From JAALLB01 sp017643495 (GTDB lineage Bacteria; Pseudomonadota; Alphaproteobacteria; Rhizobiales; Rhizobiaceae), in contig OZ244147.1 in the NCBI GenBank assembly GCA_965216105.1, forward strand, positions 372,001-436,000: a stretch of 64,000 nucleotides of DNA, read 5' to 3'. The notes beneath the pieces were generated by a model that saw only the letters and a list, made by a program, of their open reading frames with translations, did not search any database and was not told the DNA's origin. Made by a program: the position numbers and the translations under genes. This document shows, piece after piece, positions 8,685-17,633 of this stretch (the stretch's first letter is position 1; each line of letters starts with the position of its first letter).

Positions 8685-8704
8685 GGTCGCATGGCTTTGC
8701 GACC
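8685..8704 (+). other. Short hairpin before the acyl-CoA dehydrogenase gene
   Basis: GGTCGC, eight bases, GCGACC form a perfect 6-bp stem-loop ending about 20 bases upstream of the dehydrogenase start, just before its GGAGGG ribosome-binding site. No T-run follows, so it is not an intrinsic terminator. It could stabilise or process the mRNA between mmsA and the downstream genes. Role unproven. Confidence 0.35.
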
Positions 8705-8725
8705 GGCGAAAATGGAGGGTGAGTT

Positions 8726-9868
8726 ATGGATTTTGCACTTACGGAAGAACAAAATGCCATCTATGATATGGCGTTTTCCTTTGGTCAGGAAAATATTGCC
8801 CCCAAGGCAATCGAGTGGGACGAAACAGGACATTTTCCAAAAGATGTTGTTCGTTCCGTCGGTGAGCTTGGCATGGCCGGCATTTACGTCAGGGAGGATG
8901 TCGGCGGGTCCGGCCTGTCGCGCCTCGATGCGACGCTGATTTTCGAAGCACTCGCCTATGCCTGTCCGTCGATCGGCTCCTTTATCTCGATCCACAACAT
9001 GTGTGCATGGATGGTTGATTCCTTCGGGACGGAGGAGCAGCGGCAGAAATGGCTTCCGAAAATGACATCCATGGAAACCATCTGCTCCTATTGCCTTACC
9101 GAGCCAGGTTCGGGGTCTGATGCTGCGGCTCTGAAAACAAAGGCGGAAAAGGACGGAAACGGCTGGAAACTGAACGGCGCAAAAGCTTTCATCTCCGGCG
9201 GTGATACTTCCGACCTTTATCTGGCCATGGTCCGGACAGGCAATCAGGGCCCCGGTGGTGTCTCTGCGGTTCTCGTTGAAAACCCGAGCGACGGTCTGTC
9301 GTTCGGCGCAAATGAACGCAAAATGGGATGGCGCGCCCAGCCGACTGCACAAGTGCAGTTTGATGATTGTAAGATCCCTGCCGACCATTTGCTTGGTGAA
9401 GAGGGGGCGGGTTTCAAATATGCGATGGCGGGGCTCGATGGTGGACGCCTCAACATTGCCGCGTCTGCCCTCGGAGCTGCGCAATTCGCGCTCGACAAAA
9501 CTGTTCAATACATGAAAGAGCGCAAGGCATTCGGCAAGCCGATAGCCGATTTTCAGGCGCTTCAGTTCCGCCTTGCCGACATGGAGACGGAACTTCAGGC
9601 ATCACGCGTGTTTTTGCGTCAGGCAGCATGGAAGCTTGACCACAAAACGCCGGATGCAACACGATATTGCGCCATGGCCAAGAGACTGGTCACAGACCTT
9701 TCCTTCCGGGTGGCCAATGACGCCCTCCAGCTTCATGGCGGCTATGGGTATCTCGCCGATTACGGTATTGAAAAGGTTGTCCGCGACCTAAGGGTGCACC
9801 AGATTCTCGAAGGGACCAACGAGATCATGAGAATGATCATTTCCCGTGACATGTTGAAAGAGGCCTGA
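8726..9868 (+). CDS. Acyl-CoA dehydrogenase, probable isobutyryl-CoA dehydrogenase
   Basis: This 380-residue FAD flavoenzyme has the acyl-CoA dehydrogenase fold. CLTEPGSGSDAA binds the flavin, LDGGRLNIAASALGAAQFAL and AFGKPIADFQALQFRLADM are family signatures, and the catalytic base lies in VHQILEGTNEI (about E362). Its neighbours are mmsA, 3-hydroxyisobutyryl-CoA hydrolase and mmsB, which points to isobutyryl-CoA to methacrylyl-CoA oxidation in valine catabolism. Substrate choice is inferred from context, since short-branched-chain enzymes look alike. Electrons would pass to ETF, encoded by etfBA near 44 kb. GGAGGG precedes the ATG. Confidence 0.9.
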   Translation: MDFALTEEQNAIYDMAFSFGQENIAPKAIEWDETGHFPKDVVRSVGELGMAGIYVREDVGGSGLSRLDATLIFEALAYACPSIGSFISIHNMCAWMVDSFGTEEQRQKWLPKMTSMETICSYCLTEPGSGSDAAALKTKAEKDGNGWKLNGAKAFISGGDTSDLYLAMVRTGNQGPGGVSAVLVENPSDGLSFGANERKMGWRAQPTAQVQFDDCKIPADHLLGEEGAGFKYAMAGLDGGRLNIAASALGAAQFALDKTVQYMKERKAFGKPIADFQALQFRLADMETELQASRVFLRQAAWKLDHKTPDATRYCAMAKRLVTDLSFRVANDALQLHGGYGYLADYGIEKVVRDLRVHQILEGTNEIMRMIISRDMLKEA

Positions 9869-9875
9869 TCTGTCG

Positions 9876-10916
9876 ATGTCTGATGACATCCATATTCGCA
9901 TAACCGGAAATGCAGGACGCATCACCCTGACGCGGCCTGATGCACTCAATGCAATGACGTATGACATGTGTCTTGCAATTGGTGAGGCGCTTGAGCGCTG
10001 GCGCAATGACCAAAATGTCAAACTCGTTGTCATAGACGCAGAGGGTTCCAAGAGTTTTTGTGCCGGTGGTGACATTGCGGAACTCTACCGGACCGGCCGG
10101 GCGGGCGACTATGAATATGGCCGGAAATTCTGGCGTGACGAATATCGCATCAATGCGAAGATAAAGTGCTATCCCAAGCCTTATGTTGCCTTGATGGATG
10201 GCATTGTGATGGGAGGTGGTGTCGGAATTTCGGCCCATGGCTCCCACCGGATCGTTACGAAAAATACTATGTTTGCGATGCCCGAATGCGGCATCGGGCT
10301 TGTTCCGGATGTTGGCGGAAACTGGCTTCTGTCACGTGCCCCCGGACTTTCAGGGGAATATCTGGCGACCACTGGCGCACGACTCGGGGCCGCAGATTGT
10401 ATTCATGCAGGTATAGCAGATTCATACCTTCCCGAAGACAGGCTGGGGGAGCTTGTTAAGCGTCTGGAAACAGATGGCAATCTTTCTGCAATCACAGAAT
10501 TGGCGGAGACAGCACCGGATGGCGAGCTTGCAGCCAATCAGGACAAGATTGACACGTATTTCCGTTCAGGTGACATGGCGGCCATTGTTGCAAAGCTTGA
10601 GGCTTCAGATGGTGAGTGGGAGAAATCTGCAGCCAAGCTTGTCAGGCGAAACTGTCCGCTCTCGGTTGCCTGTGCAGCAGAAATCGTCAAACGCTCCCGC
10701 AATGCGGCAACCATTGAAGAAGTGCTGGCGCTCGAATATCGTTTTACCTGGCGTTCCATGGAGACGGGCGATTTTCTTGAAGGGATTCGTGCGCAGATTA
10801 TCGACAAGGACCGTAGTCCGAACTGGAACCCGGCCCGGCTTGAAGCAATAGACAAACCTGCCGTAGAGGCAATGCTTGCTCCCCTGGGAAAGTATGAACT
10901 GGATTTTCCGTCCTGA
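9876..10916 (+). CDS. 3-hydroxyisobutyryl-CoA hydrolase
   Basis: This crotonase-fold enzyme of 346 residues hydrolyses 3-hydroxyisobutyryl-CoA to free 3-hydroxyisobutyrate, a step special to valine catabolism. SFCAGGDIAELY forms the oxyanion hole region. MPECGIGLVPDVGGNWLLSR contains E137 and D145, spaced as the catalytic Glu and Asp of human HIBCH. The protein is longer than a plain enoyl-CoA hydratase (about 260 residues), as expected for the hydrolase. It starts 7 bases after the dehydrogenase gene and precedes mmsB, so the genes are likely co-transcribed. Confidence 0.9.
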   Translation: MSDDIHIRITGNAGRITLTRPDALNAMTYDMCLAIGEALERWRNDQNVKLVVIDAEGSKSFCAGGDIAELYRTGRAGDYEYGRKFWRDEYRINAKIKCYPKPYVALMDGIVMGGGVGISAHGSHRIVTKNTMFAMPECGIGLVPDVGGNWLLSRAPGLSGEYLATTGARLGAADCIHAGIADSYLPEDRLGELVKRLETDGNLSAITELAETAPDGELAANQDKIDTYFRSGDMAAIVAKLEASDGEWEKSAAKLVRRNCPLSVACAAEIVKRSRNAATIEEVLALEYRFTWRSMETGDFLEGIRAQIIDKDRSPNWNPARLEAIDKPAVEAMLAPLGKYELDFPS

Positions 10917-10948
10917 GTTGGCGGATTTATGATGAGGAGTTTTTCGGA

Positions 10949-11836
10949 ATGGCAGTAATTGGTTTTATCGGTCTCGGCAATATGGGTTTGCCGATGGCTG
11001 CCAACCTTGTGAAGGCAGGGCATGAGGTCCTCGGGTTTGATGCGGTTCCGGATGTTCTGCAACATGCAAAGGACGCAAAGATTATCACTTGTGCGGCCGC
11101 CAAAGATGCTGCGGATGAAGCAGAAATTGTCGTGACCATGCTTCCGAACGGCGAAATCGTGAATGCCGTTCTGGATGAAATTCTGCCGGTAATGGATCCC
11201 GGCACTCTTCTGATTGATTGTTCCACCATCGATGTACAAAGTGCCAAAACGCTTCATGCACGAGCTGCTGAAGCAGGCATTATGAGCATTGATTGCCCTG
11301 TTTCCGGAGGGATTGCCGGGGCTGCTGCTGGTACTCTTACTTTCATGATCGGCGGTTCAGAAGAAGCCTGCAAGAAGGCGGAGCCCGTTTTGGATGTTAT
11401 GGGCGCGCGTCAGGTAAGATGCGGTGATGGTGGTGCCGGGCAGGCTGCAAAAATCTGTAATAACATGCTGCTTGCAACCACGATGATTGGCGTTGGCGAA
11501 GCCTTTTCACTTGGAAAAAAACTCGGGCTGGAAGCAGAAGCGCTTTACGATGTCATGTCGACGTCTTCGGGGTCCTGTTGGTCAATCAATACCTATTGCC
11601 CTGTGCCTGGCGTTGGTCCCCAATCCCCTGCCGACAATGATTTCAAACCCGGTTTTGCGACTTCGCTGATGATCAAGGATACAACGCTTGCCCAAACGGC
11701 GGCAGCTGAGTGCGGGCAGGCAACGCCGATGGGGTACAATGCCCTTGAACTTTACAAACAGTTTCTGGCTGATGAACCTGCGGACCTTGATTTTTCCGGG
11801 ATTATCACGTGGCTTGAAAATGCAGAAAGGGGATAG
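10949..11836 (+). CDS. mmsB: 3-hydroxyisobutyrate dehydrogenase
   Basis: This NAD-dependent enzyme of 295 residues oxidises 3-hydroxyisobutyrate to methylmalonate semialdehyde, the substrate of MmsA. The N-terminal Rossmann motif is GFIGLGNMGLPMAANL. The substrate-binding motif is DCPVSGGIAGAAAGTL (about 115-130), and the catalytic lysine is in GGAGQAAKICNNM (about K168). GAGGAG lies upstream of the ATG. It follows the hydrolase by 32 bases and is two bases from the next gene, an operon-like arrangement. Confidence 0.93.
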   Translation: MAVIGFIGLGNMGLPMAANLVKAGHEVLGFDAVPDVLQHAKDAKIITCAAAKDAADEAEIVVTMLPNGEIVNAVLDEILPVMDPGTLLIDCSTIDVQSAKTLHARAAEAGIMSIDCPVSGGIAGAAAGTLTFMIGGSEEACKKAEPVLDVMGARQVRCGDGGAGQAAKICNNMLLATTMIGVGEAFSLGKKLGLEAEALYDVMSTSSGSCWSINTYCPVPGVGPQSPADNDFKPGFATSLMIKDTTLAQTAAAECGQATPMGYNALELYKQFLADEPADLDFSGIITWLENAERG

Positions 11837-11838
11837 TC

Positions 11839-12609
11839 ATGTCTGACGTAGTCCTTACCGAAAAGCGTGGCAAAGTTGGCCTTATCACCATAAACCGCCC
11901 GGATGCCCTGAACGCGGTCAATGCGGATGTCATGGATGGGCTGATTTCTGCTGCGGCAGCATTTGATGTCGATGACACCATAGGCTGCATTGTCATTACC
12001 GGTTCCGGCAAGGCGTTTGTTGCCGGTGCCGATATCAAGGAAATGCAGGAAAAATCCTACATGGACATGTTCCTGGCAGACAAGCAATCGGAATGGGACG
12101 GCTTTGCCGGGACACGCAAACCGATGATTGCTGCGGTTAACGGTTTTGCCCTTGGCGGCGGCTGTGAGCTTGCCATGATGTGCGACATGATTTTTGCATC
12201 GGAAAAGGCAAAGTTCGGCCAGCCTGAAATAAAACTGGGTGTCATACCGGGTTGGGGCGGTTCCCAGCGTCTTGCAAGAGCTGTGGGCAAGGCCAAGGCC
12301 ATGGACCTGATTCTGACAGGCAGGATGATGGACGCCGAAGAGGCTGAGCGCAGTGGCCTGGTTGCCCGGGTGTATCCGGCTGATGACCTGCTTGACGAAA
12401 CACTGAAGGCTGCAAGTGAAATTGCAAACTTCTCGATGCCGTCACTGATGCTGGGCAAGGAGGCGGTAAACCGCGCTTTCGAAACAACCCTGCAGGAAGG
12501 CATCAATTTCGAGCGGCGCGTTTTCTATTCTTTGTTTGCCACCGAAGACAAGCGCGAGGGCATGGCTGCCTTCAGCGAAAAACGCAATCCGGATTTCAAA
12601 AACCGATAA
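11839..12609 (+). CDS. Enoyl-CoA hydratase
   Basis: This crotonase-family hydratase of 256 residues has GADIKEMQ, then GFALGGGCELAMMCD and AKFGQPEIKLGVIPGWGG. The two glutamates (about E110 and E130) that activate water in classical enoyl-CoA hydratases are both present. In this cluster the likely reaction is hydration of methacrylyl-CoA to 3-hydroxyisobutyryl-CoA, the step between the dehydrogenase and the hydrolase. A broader short-chain role is possible. It starts two bases after mmsB, with AAAGGGGAT as ribosome-binding site. Confidence 0.92.
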   Translation: MSDVVLTEKRGKVGLITINRPDALNAVNADVMDGLISAAAAFDVDDTIGCIVITGSGKAFVAGADIKEMQEKSYMDMFLADKQSEWDGFAGTRKPMIAAVNGFALGGGCELAMMCDMIFASEKAKFGQPEIKLGVIPGWGGSQRLARAVGKAKAMDLILTGRMMDAEEAERSGLVARVYPADDLLDETLKAASEIANFSMPSLMLGKEAVNRAFETTLQEGINFERRVFYSLFATEDKREGMAAFSEKRNPDFKNR

Positions 12610-12627
12610 TCTGCCTGGAGGGGGAAC

Positions 12628-14160
12628 ATGCAGGACGTACTCAAGGAACTCGAAGACCGTCGCGCCCAAGCCATGCTGGGCGGCGGGCAGAAACGCATAG
12701 ACAGCCAGCACGCAAAAGGCAAGCTGACGGCCCGTGAACGGATTGAACTGTTGCTCGATGAAGGCTCGTTCGAAGAGTATGACATGTTTGTCGCTCACCG
12801 CTGCACGGAATTCGGCATGGACGAGATCAAGTATCCGGGTGACGGGGTTGTCACCGGATGGGGTACAGTCAATGGCCGGATGATCTATGTCTACAGCCAG
12901 GACTTCACGGTTTTTGGAGGCTCGCTTTCCGAGACGCATGCCAAAAAGATCATAAAGATCATGGAAATGGCGATGAAGAACGGCGCACCGATCATCGGCA
13001 TCAATGATTCCGGTGGCGCCCGCATCCAGGAAGGCGTGGCTTCGCTCGGTGGCTATGCAGACGTTTTCCAGATGAACACGCTGGCAAGCGGCGTGGTGCC
13101 GCAAATTTCCATGATCATGGGGCCATGCGCGGGCGGCGCGGTTTATTCCCCCGCCATGACCGACTTCATTTTCATGGTACGGGATTCTTCCTACATGTTT
13201 GTGACCGGGCCGGATGTCGTGAAGACCGTAACCAATGAGGTGGTCTCTGCAGAGGAACTTGGTGGAGCCAAAACCCACACGAGCAAGTCTTCGGTGGCTG
13301 ATGATGCATTTGACAACGACGTGGAAGCAATGGCTGCGCTTCGCAGGTTCATTGATTTCCTGCCGCTCAACAACAGGGAAAAGCCACCTGTTCTCCCTTT
13401 CTACGGCAAACTTGATGAGCCGGATTATTCACTCGACACACTGATCCCGGACAATCCCAACAAGCCTTATGATATCAAGGAACTGGTCTACAAGATTGCC
13501 GATGAGGGCGATTTTTTCGAAACCCAGCCTGACTATGCGAAGAACATCGTGACCGGATTTGTCCGCATTGAGGGGTCGACGGTTGGTGTTGTTGCCAACC
13601 AGCCGCTGGTGCTTGCAGGCGTTCTCGACATTGCCTCGTCCCGCAAGGCGGCACGGTTCGTCCGGTTCTGTGACTGTTTCAACATTCCGATCCTGACCCT
13701 TGTTGATGTGCCCGGATTCCTGCCCGGTACGGCACAGGAATATGGCGGTGTTATCAAGCACGGTGCAAAACTGCTCTTTGCCTATGGCGAAGCGACTGTG
13801 CCGAAAGTAACCCTGATTACCCGCAAGGCTTATGGTGGAGCTTATGACGTGATGGCTTCCAAACATTTGCGGGGCGATGTCAACTATGCCTGGCCGTCGG
13901 CAGAAATTGCGGTGATGGGTGCCAAGGGCGCCACTGAAATTCTCTACCGTTCGGAACTTGGCGATCCGGACAAGATTGCCAAGCGCACGAAGGATTATGA
14001 AGACCGGTTCGCGAATCCGTTCGTGGCAGCCGAAATGGGCTTCATCGATGATGTGATCAAGCCGCACAATACCCGTAAGCGCATTGCTCGCGCTTTCGCC
14101 TCCCTGCGGAACAAGGATCTGCAGAATCCATGGAAAAAACACGACAACATTCCGTTGTGA
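12628..14160 (+). CDS. pccB: Propionyl-CoA carboxylase beta subunit
   Basis: This carboxyltransferase subunit of 510 residues transfers CO2 from carboxybiotin to propionyl-CoA, giving (S)-methylmalonyl-CoA. The sequence starts MQDVLKELEDRRAQAMLGGG and shows GINDSGGARIQEG, GPCAGGAVYSPAMTDFIFMV, the second crotonase-like half with DVPGFLPGTAQEYGG and KAYGGAYDVMASKHL, and ends NPWKKHDNIPL, as usual for PccB. It lies 18 bases after the enoyl-CoA hydratase with GGAGGGGG as ribosome-binding site, and 10 bases before pccA. Confidence 0.96.
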   Translation: MQDVLKELEDRRAQAMLGGGQKRIDSQHAKGKLTARERIELLLDEGSFEEYDMFVAHRCTEFGMDEIKYPGDGVVTGWGTVNGRMIYVYSQDFTVFGGSLSETHAKKIIKIMEMAMKNGAPIIGINDSGGARIQEGVASLGGYADVFQMNTLASGVVPQISMIMGPCAGGAVYSPAMTDFIFMVRDSSYMFVTGPDVVKTVTNEVVSAEELGGAKTHTSKSSVADDAFDNDVEAMAALRRFIDFLPLNNREKPPVLPFYGKLDEPDYSLDTLIPDNPNKPYDIKELVYKIADEGDFFETQPDYAKNIVTGFVRIEGSTVGVVANQPLVLAGVLDIASSRKAARFVRFCDCFNIPILTLVDVPGFLPGTAQEYGGVIKHGAKLLFAYGEATVPKVTLITRKAYGGAYDVMASKHLRGDVNYAWPSAEIAVMGAKGATEILYRSELGDPDKIAKRTKDYEDRFANPFVAAEMGFIDDVIKPHNTRKRIARAFASLRNKDLQNPWKKHDNIPL

Positions 14161-14170
14161 GGTTATGGCG

Positions 14171-16174
14171 ATGTTCAAGAAAATACTGATAGCCAATCGC
14201 GGTGAAATCGCTTGCCGTGTCATCAAGACAGCCCGTGCAATGGGCATCAAGACGGTTGCCGTGTATTCCGATGCGGATGCAGGAGCGCTGCATGTCGAAA
14301 TGGCGGATGAAGCCATTCATATCGGCCCGCCGCCCGCAGCTGAATCCTATATTGTCATCGACAAGATCCTTGATGCGATCAAGCAATCGGGTGCCGAAGC
14401 TGTGCATCCGGGTTACGGGTTTCTTTCTGAAAACCCGAAATTTGCCGATGCACTCGACAAGGCAGGCATTGCATTCATCGGGCCGCCGAAAGGTGCGATT
14501 GAGGCGATGGGTGACAAGATCACCTCAAAGAAACTGGCGGACGAGGCAGGTGTCTCCACGGTGCCGGGCCACATGGGCCTGATTGAAGACGCAGACGAGG
14601 CCGTGAAAATTTCCGAAGAGATTGGCTATCCGGTGATGATCAAGGCATCTGCCGGTGGGGGCGGGAAGGGCATGCGGATTGCCTGGAACGAGGAGGAAGC
14701 GCGGGAAGGTTTTCAGTCTTCAAAGAATGAGGCCAAATCCTCGTTTGGTGACGACCGCATCTTCATCGAGAAATTTGTCACCCAGCCCCGTCATATTGAA
14801 ATCCAGGTGCTTGGCGACAAACACGGCAACTGTATTTATCTGGGCGAACGGGAATGTTCGATCCAGCGCCGAAACCAGAAGGTTATCGAGGAAGCGCCGT
14901 CGCCGTTTCTTGACGAGAAAACCCGCAAGGCGATGGGTGAGCAGGCAGTCGCGCTGGCAAAGGCTGTTGATTACTGTTCTGCGGGAACCGTTGAATTCAT
15001 CGTTGATGGTGACAGGAATTTCTACTTCCTTGAAATGAATACACGTCTTCAGGTTGAGCACCCTGTTACCGAACTGATTACCGGTATTGATCTGGTCGAG
15101 CAGATGATCCGGGTTGCCAATGATGAAAAACTTTCGATTGCCCAGGGCGATGTAAAACTCAATGGGTGGGCGATTGAATCCCGGCTTTATGCCGAAGATC
15201 CTTATCGCAACTTCCTGCCGTCAATCGGCAGGCTGACGCGCTACCGTCCTCCCGAGGAAGGAGAGCGTGATGACGGGACTGTCGTGCGCAACGATACCGG
15301 TGTCTTTGAAGGCGGCGAGATTTCGATGTTCTACGATCCGATGATTGCCAAGCTCTGTACATGGGGTGAGGACCGGATTTCGGCAATTGATGCAATGCGT
15401 GTGGCACTGGACAGTTTCGAGGTTGAAGGTATCGGGCACAATCTGCCGTTTCTTTCTGCCGTCATGGATCATGAAAAATTTCGTTCCGGGAACATCACAA
15501 CCGCCTTTATTGCCGAGGAGTATCCGGAAGGTTTTTCCGGTGTCGAGCTTGATGATGATGCCCTTGAGAAAACAGCAGTTTCGGCAAGCGTTCTGAACAT
15601 GATTGCACAATTACGCCGAACCCGCATTTCCGGAACGATAAGAAACCACAAGCGCAAGGTCGGGAAAAAGTGGGTGATCGTGATCGGTGACCGGCAGTTC
15701 CCGGTAAGGCTGAAAAAGCTGCGCAATGAGGGTGCAACAGTCAAGGTTGGTGACAGGAAGTACGAGGTGGAAACCGAGTGGCGCCCTGGCGACATGCTGG
15801 CCCGTGTCTGCATCGACGAAGAGGTGTTGTCCCTGAAGGTGGCATCAACGCATACCGGCTTCCGGACCCGTTGGCGCGGAGCGGACATGGATGTGAAGGT
15901 CCTGACCCCGAAGGAAGCGGAATATCTTGCGATCATGCCGGAAAAGGAAATTGCCGATACATCCAATATGCTGTTGTGTCCGATGCCGGGGCTGATTGTG
16001 TCAATCCATGTGTCGCAGGGAGATGAGGTCCAGGAGGGGCAGGCCCTTGCAACGGTTGAAGCCATGAAAATGGAAAACATCTTGAGAGCCGAGAAGAAAT
16101 GCAAGGTTGCCAAGATCAATGTCGGGGCCGGTGACAACCTTGCCCTGGATGAAGTGATCATGGAATTCGAATAG
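14171..16174 (+). CDS. pccA: Propionyl-CoA carboxylase alpha subunit (biotin carboxylase/BCCP)
   Basis: This 667-residue subunit combines biotin carboxylase with a biotin carrier domain. Domains in order are an N-terminal MFKKILIANRGEIACRV, an ATP-grasp domain (KASAGGGGKGMRI, then RHIEIQVLGD and EMNTRLQVEHPVTE), a linker domain, and the C-terminal lipoyl-like domain. The biotinylated lysine is in EAMKMEN (about K633). It acts with PccB to carboxylate propionyl-CoA. I chose the ATG at 14171 because GAGG at 14159-14162 is properly spaced; an ATG at 14165 is two codons upstream. No biotin ligase gene is nearby. Confidence 0.96.
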   Translation: MFKKILIANRGEIACRVIKTARAMGIKTVAVYSDADAGALHVEMADEAIHIGPPPAAESYIVIDKILDAIKQSGAEAVHPGYGFLSENPKFADALDKAGIAFIGPPKGAIEAMGDKITSKKLADEAGVSTVPGHMGLIEDADEAVKISEEIGYPVMIKASAGGGGKGMRIAWNEEEAREGFQSSKNEAKSSFGDDRIFIEKFVTQPRHIEIQVLGDKHGNCIYLGERECSIQRRNQKVIEEAPSPFLDEKTRKAMGEQAVALAKAVDYCSAGTVEFIVDGDRNFYFLEMNTRLQVEHPVTELITGIDLVEQMIRVANDEKLSIAQGDVKLNGWAIESRLYAEDPYRNFLPSIGRLTRYRPPEEGERDDGTVVRNDTGVFEGGEISMFYDPMIAKLCTWGEDRISAIDAMRVALDSFEVEGIGHNLPFLSAVMDHEKFRSGNITTAFIAEEYPEGFSGVELDDDALEKTAVSASVLNMIAQLRRTRISGTIRNHKRKVGKKWVIVIGDRQFPVRLKKLRNEGATVKVGDRKYEVETEWRPGDMLARVCIDEEVLSLKVASTHTGFRTRWRGADMDVKVLTPKEAEYLAIMPEKEIADTSNMLLCPMPGLIVSIHVSQGDEVQEGQALATVEAMKMENILRAEKKCKVAKINVGAGDNLALDEVIMEFE

Positions 16175-16200
16175 GCTAAGAATTTATTCCTTGAAATAAT

Positions 16201-16215
16201 GTTCCCGTTTTGTTC
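16201..16215 (+). promoter_or_regulatory. LexA (SOS) box before the Y-family polymerase
   Basis: GTTC-N7-GTTC is a perfect match to the direct-repeat LexA operator of Alphaproteobacteria. It lies 27 bases before the polymerase start. TTGAAA at 16191 and a TTATAC-like element at 16216 flank it, so bound LexA would cover the promoter. No LexA gene is in the window. Confidence 0.75.
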
Positions 16216-16241
16216 TTATACATCCGAAAGGATGCAAGGGC

Positions 16242-17552
16242 ATGAAACAGGCGCGGCTGAATTTTGAGAGTGAATTTCCGGGTGCCGAATTGGTGCCGGA
16301 AGCCGATCTTTCGCGAATCCGGGTCAATTATCTTTTTCTCGACATGAATTCCTATTTCGCCTCTGTGGCGCAGCAGGAAGAGCCTCGCCTGCGGGGAAGG
16401 CCGGTTGGTATCGTTACCGTGGACAAGCCGGGTGCTGCATGCATTGCGGCAAGTTATGAAGCAAAACGCTTTGGTATCGGGGTCGGGACACGGCGGGCAG
16501 AGGCGCGAGAGCTTTGTCCCGATATCGAGTTTCGTGAAGCGCAACATGATCTTTATGTCGACTATCACCACCGGATAATTGAGGCAATCGAGCGTGTTCA
16601 CCCGATTCAGAAAGCACATTCTGTCGACGAGTTTGCCATACAATTACTTGGCTCTGCCCGTGAATTTGAAACAGCAAAAGCGCTTGGCGAATCAATGCGC
16701 CGCAGTATCCTGAAACGTGTCGGGCCAGCCATGCGTTGCTCGATTGGTCTGGGGTCCAGCAAACTTCTTGCCAAGATGGCTGGCGAGATGAAAAAACCGG
16801 ATGGCTTTGACTGGCTGACGCCGGAAGTGATGCCCGACAAGCTTTCCGGTTTCCCGCTTGGCGCCTTGCCGGGAATCGGCAAACGCATGGAGAAGCGGCT
16901 GATCAGTGCAGGAATCAGCACAATCCCCCAACTCTATGCATTGCAGCCGAAACATGCGCGTAAACTCTGGAACAGTGTTACTGGTGAGCGGTTTCTTCTG
17001 GCTCTGCAAGGGCATGACATTCCTGACCCGGAAACACACTCGCATTCGCTGGGGCATGGTCAAATTCTTTCAAGTGCCAACCGTAACCCGGAAGGAGCAA
17101 GGCTCGTTGCGCGCCGCCTCCTGATCAAGGCTGCAACACGCCTGCGGCGTGGAGGCCATTTCGCAACCAGCATTCATGTTTCCGGAAAGTGCGACCGGCT
17201 TGGCAAGCGTGCATGTTCCGTCACGATCAGAGCCACACAGGACAGTTTTGAGCTTCTCAAGCATTTTTCGCATTTGTGGGAACGTCTTTGCCTGGAGAAA
17301 CCGTTATCGGTCGGAGTAATGCTTGGCAGGCTGACGGACCGGGCCAGCCATACGGCAGACCTGTTTGAAACAAGGGAAACTTCCGGGGGGAGCAATCTTC
17401 GCGAGAAGCTTTGTTCAATGGTCGATGAGCTTAACCAGAAATTCGGTCAGGACACCGTGATTTATGGGGAGCGTCCCCGTGAGATCACAAAATTCACGGG
17501 GGCGAAAATTGCTTTCGGCCGCATTCCCGGGAAGGAAGAATTCAGGGACTGA
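16242..17552 (+). CDS. Y-family DNA polymerase (DinB/Pol IV-like)
   Basis: This is a translesion polymerase of 436 residues. The palm has LFLDMNSYFASVAQQEE with the metal-binding aspartate (about D34) and AHSVDEF with the catalytic D129-E130. The steric-gate region SYFAS is present. LPGIGKRMEKRLISAGISTIPQL is a helix-hairpin-helix segment, followed by a little-finger domain. The wider Y-family pattern is kept, but the motif reads SVDEF rather than the Pol IV SxDEA(Y), so this is a diverged branch, not clearly DinB, UmuC or ImuB. It keeps the catalytic acids, unlike ImuB. A LexA box precedes it. It sits alone between pccA and a DUF4174 gene, not in an imuA-imuB-dnaE2 cassette. Confidence 0.88.
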   Translation: MKQARLNFESEFPGAELVPEADLSRIRVNYLFLDMNSYFASVAQQEEPRLRGRPVGIVTVDKPGAACIAASYEAKRFGIGVGTRRAEARELCPDIEFREAQHDLYVDYHHRIIEAIERVHPIQKAHSVDEFAIQLLGSAREFETAKALGESMRRSILKRVGPAMRCSIGLGSSKLLAKMAGEMKKPDGFDWLTPEVMPDKLSGFPLGALPGIGKRMEKRLISAGISTIPQLYALQPKHARKLWNSVTGERFLLALQGHDIPDPETHSHSLGHGQILSSANRNPEGARLVARRLLIKAATRLRRGGHFATSIHVSGKCDRLGKRACSVTIRATQDSFELLKHFSHLWERLCLEKPLSVGVMLGRLTDRASHTADLFETRETSGGSNLREKLCSMVDELNQKFGQDTVIYGERPREITKFTGAKIAFGRIPGKEEFRD

Positions 17553-17633
17553 GATTGTTCGAAGGAGGAGTGCGTACCAGCCGGATTGAAATCACTGCTG
17601 CAAAAGCCCTGACAAGCGCCGGGGTAAGGTGTT

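Noticed and set aside
12442..14316. Long minus-strand open frames opposite pccB and pccA
   Set aside because: They are antisense to strongly conserved carboxylase genes; their translations have no recognisable domain and no ribosome-binding site.
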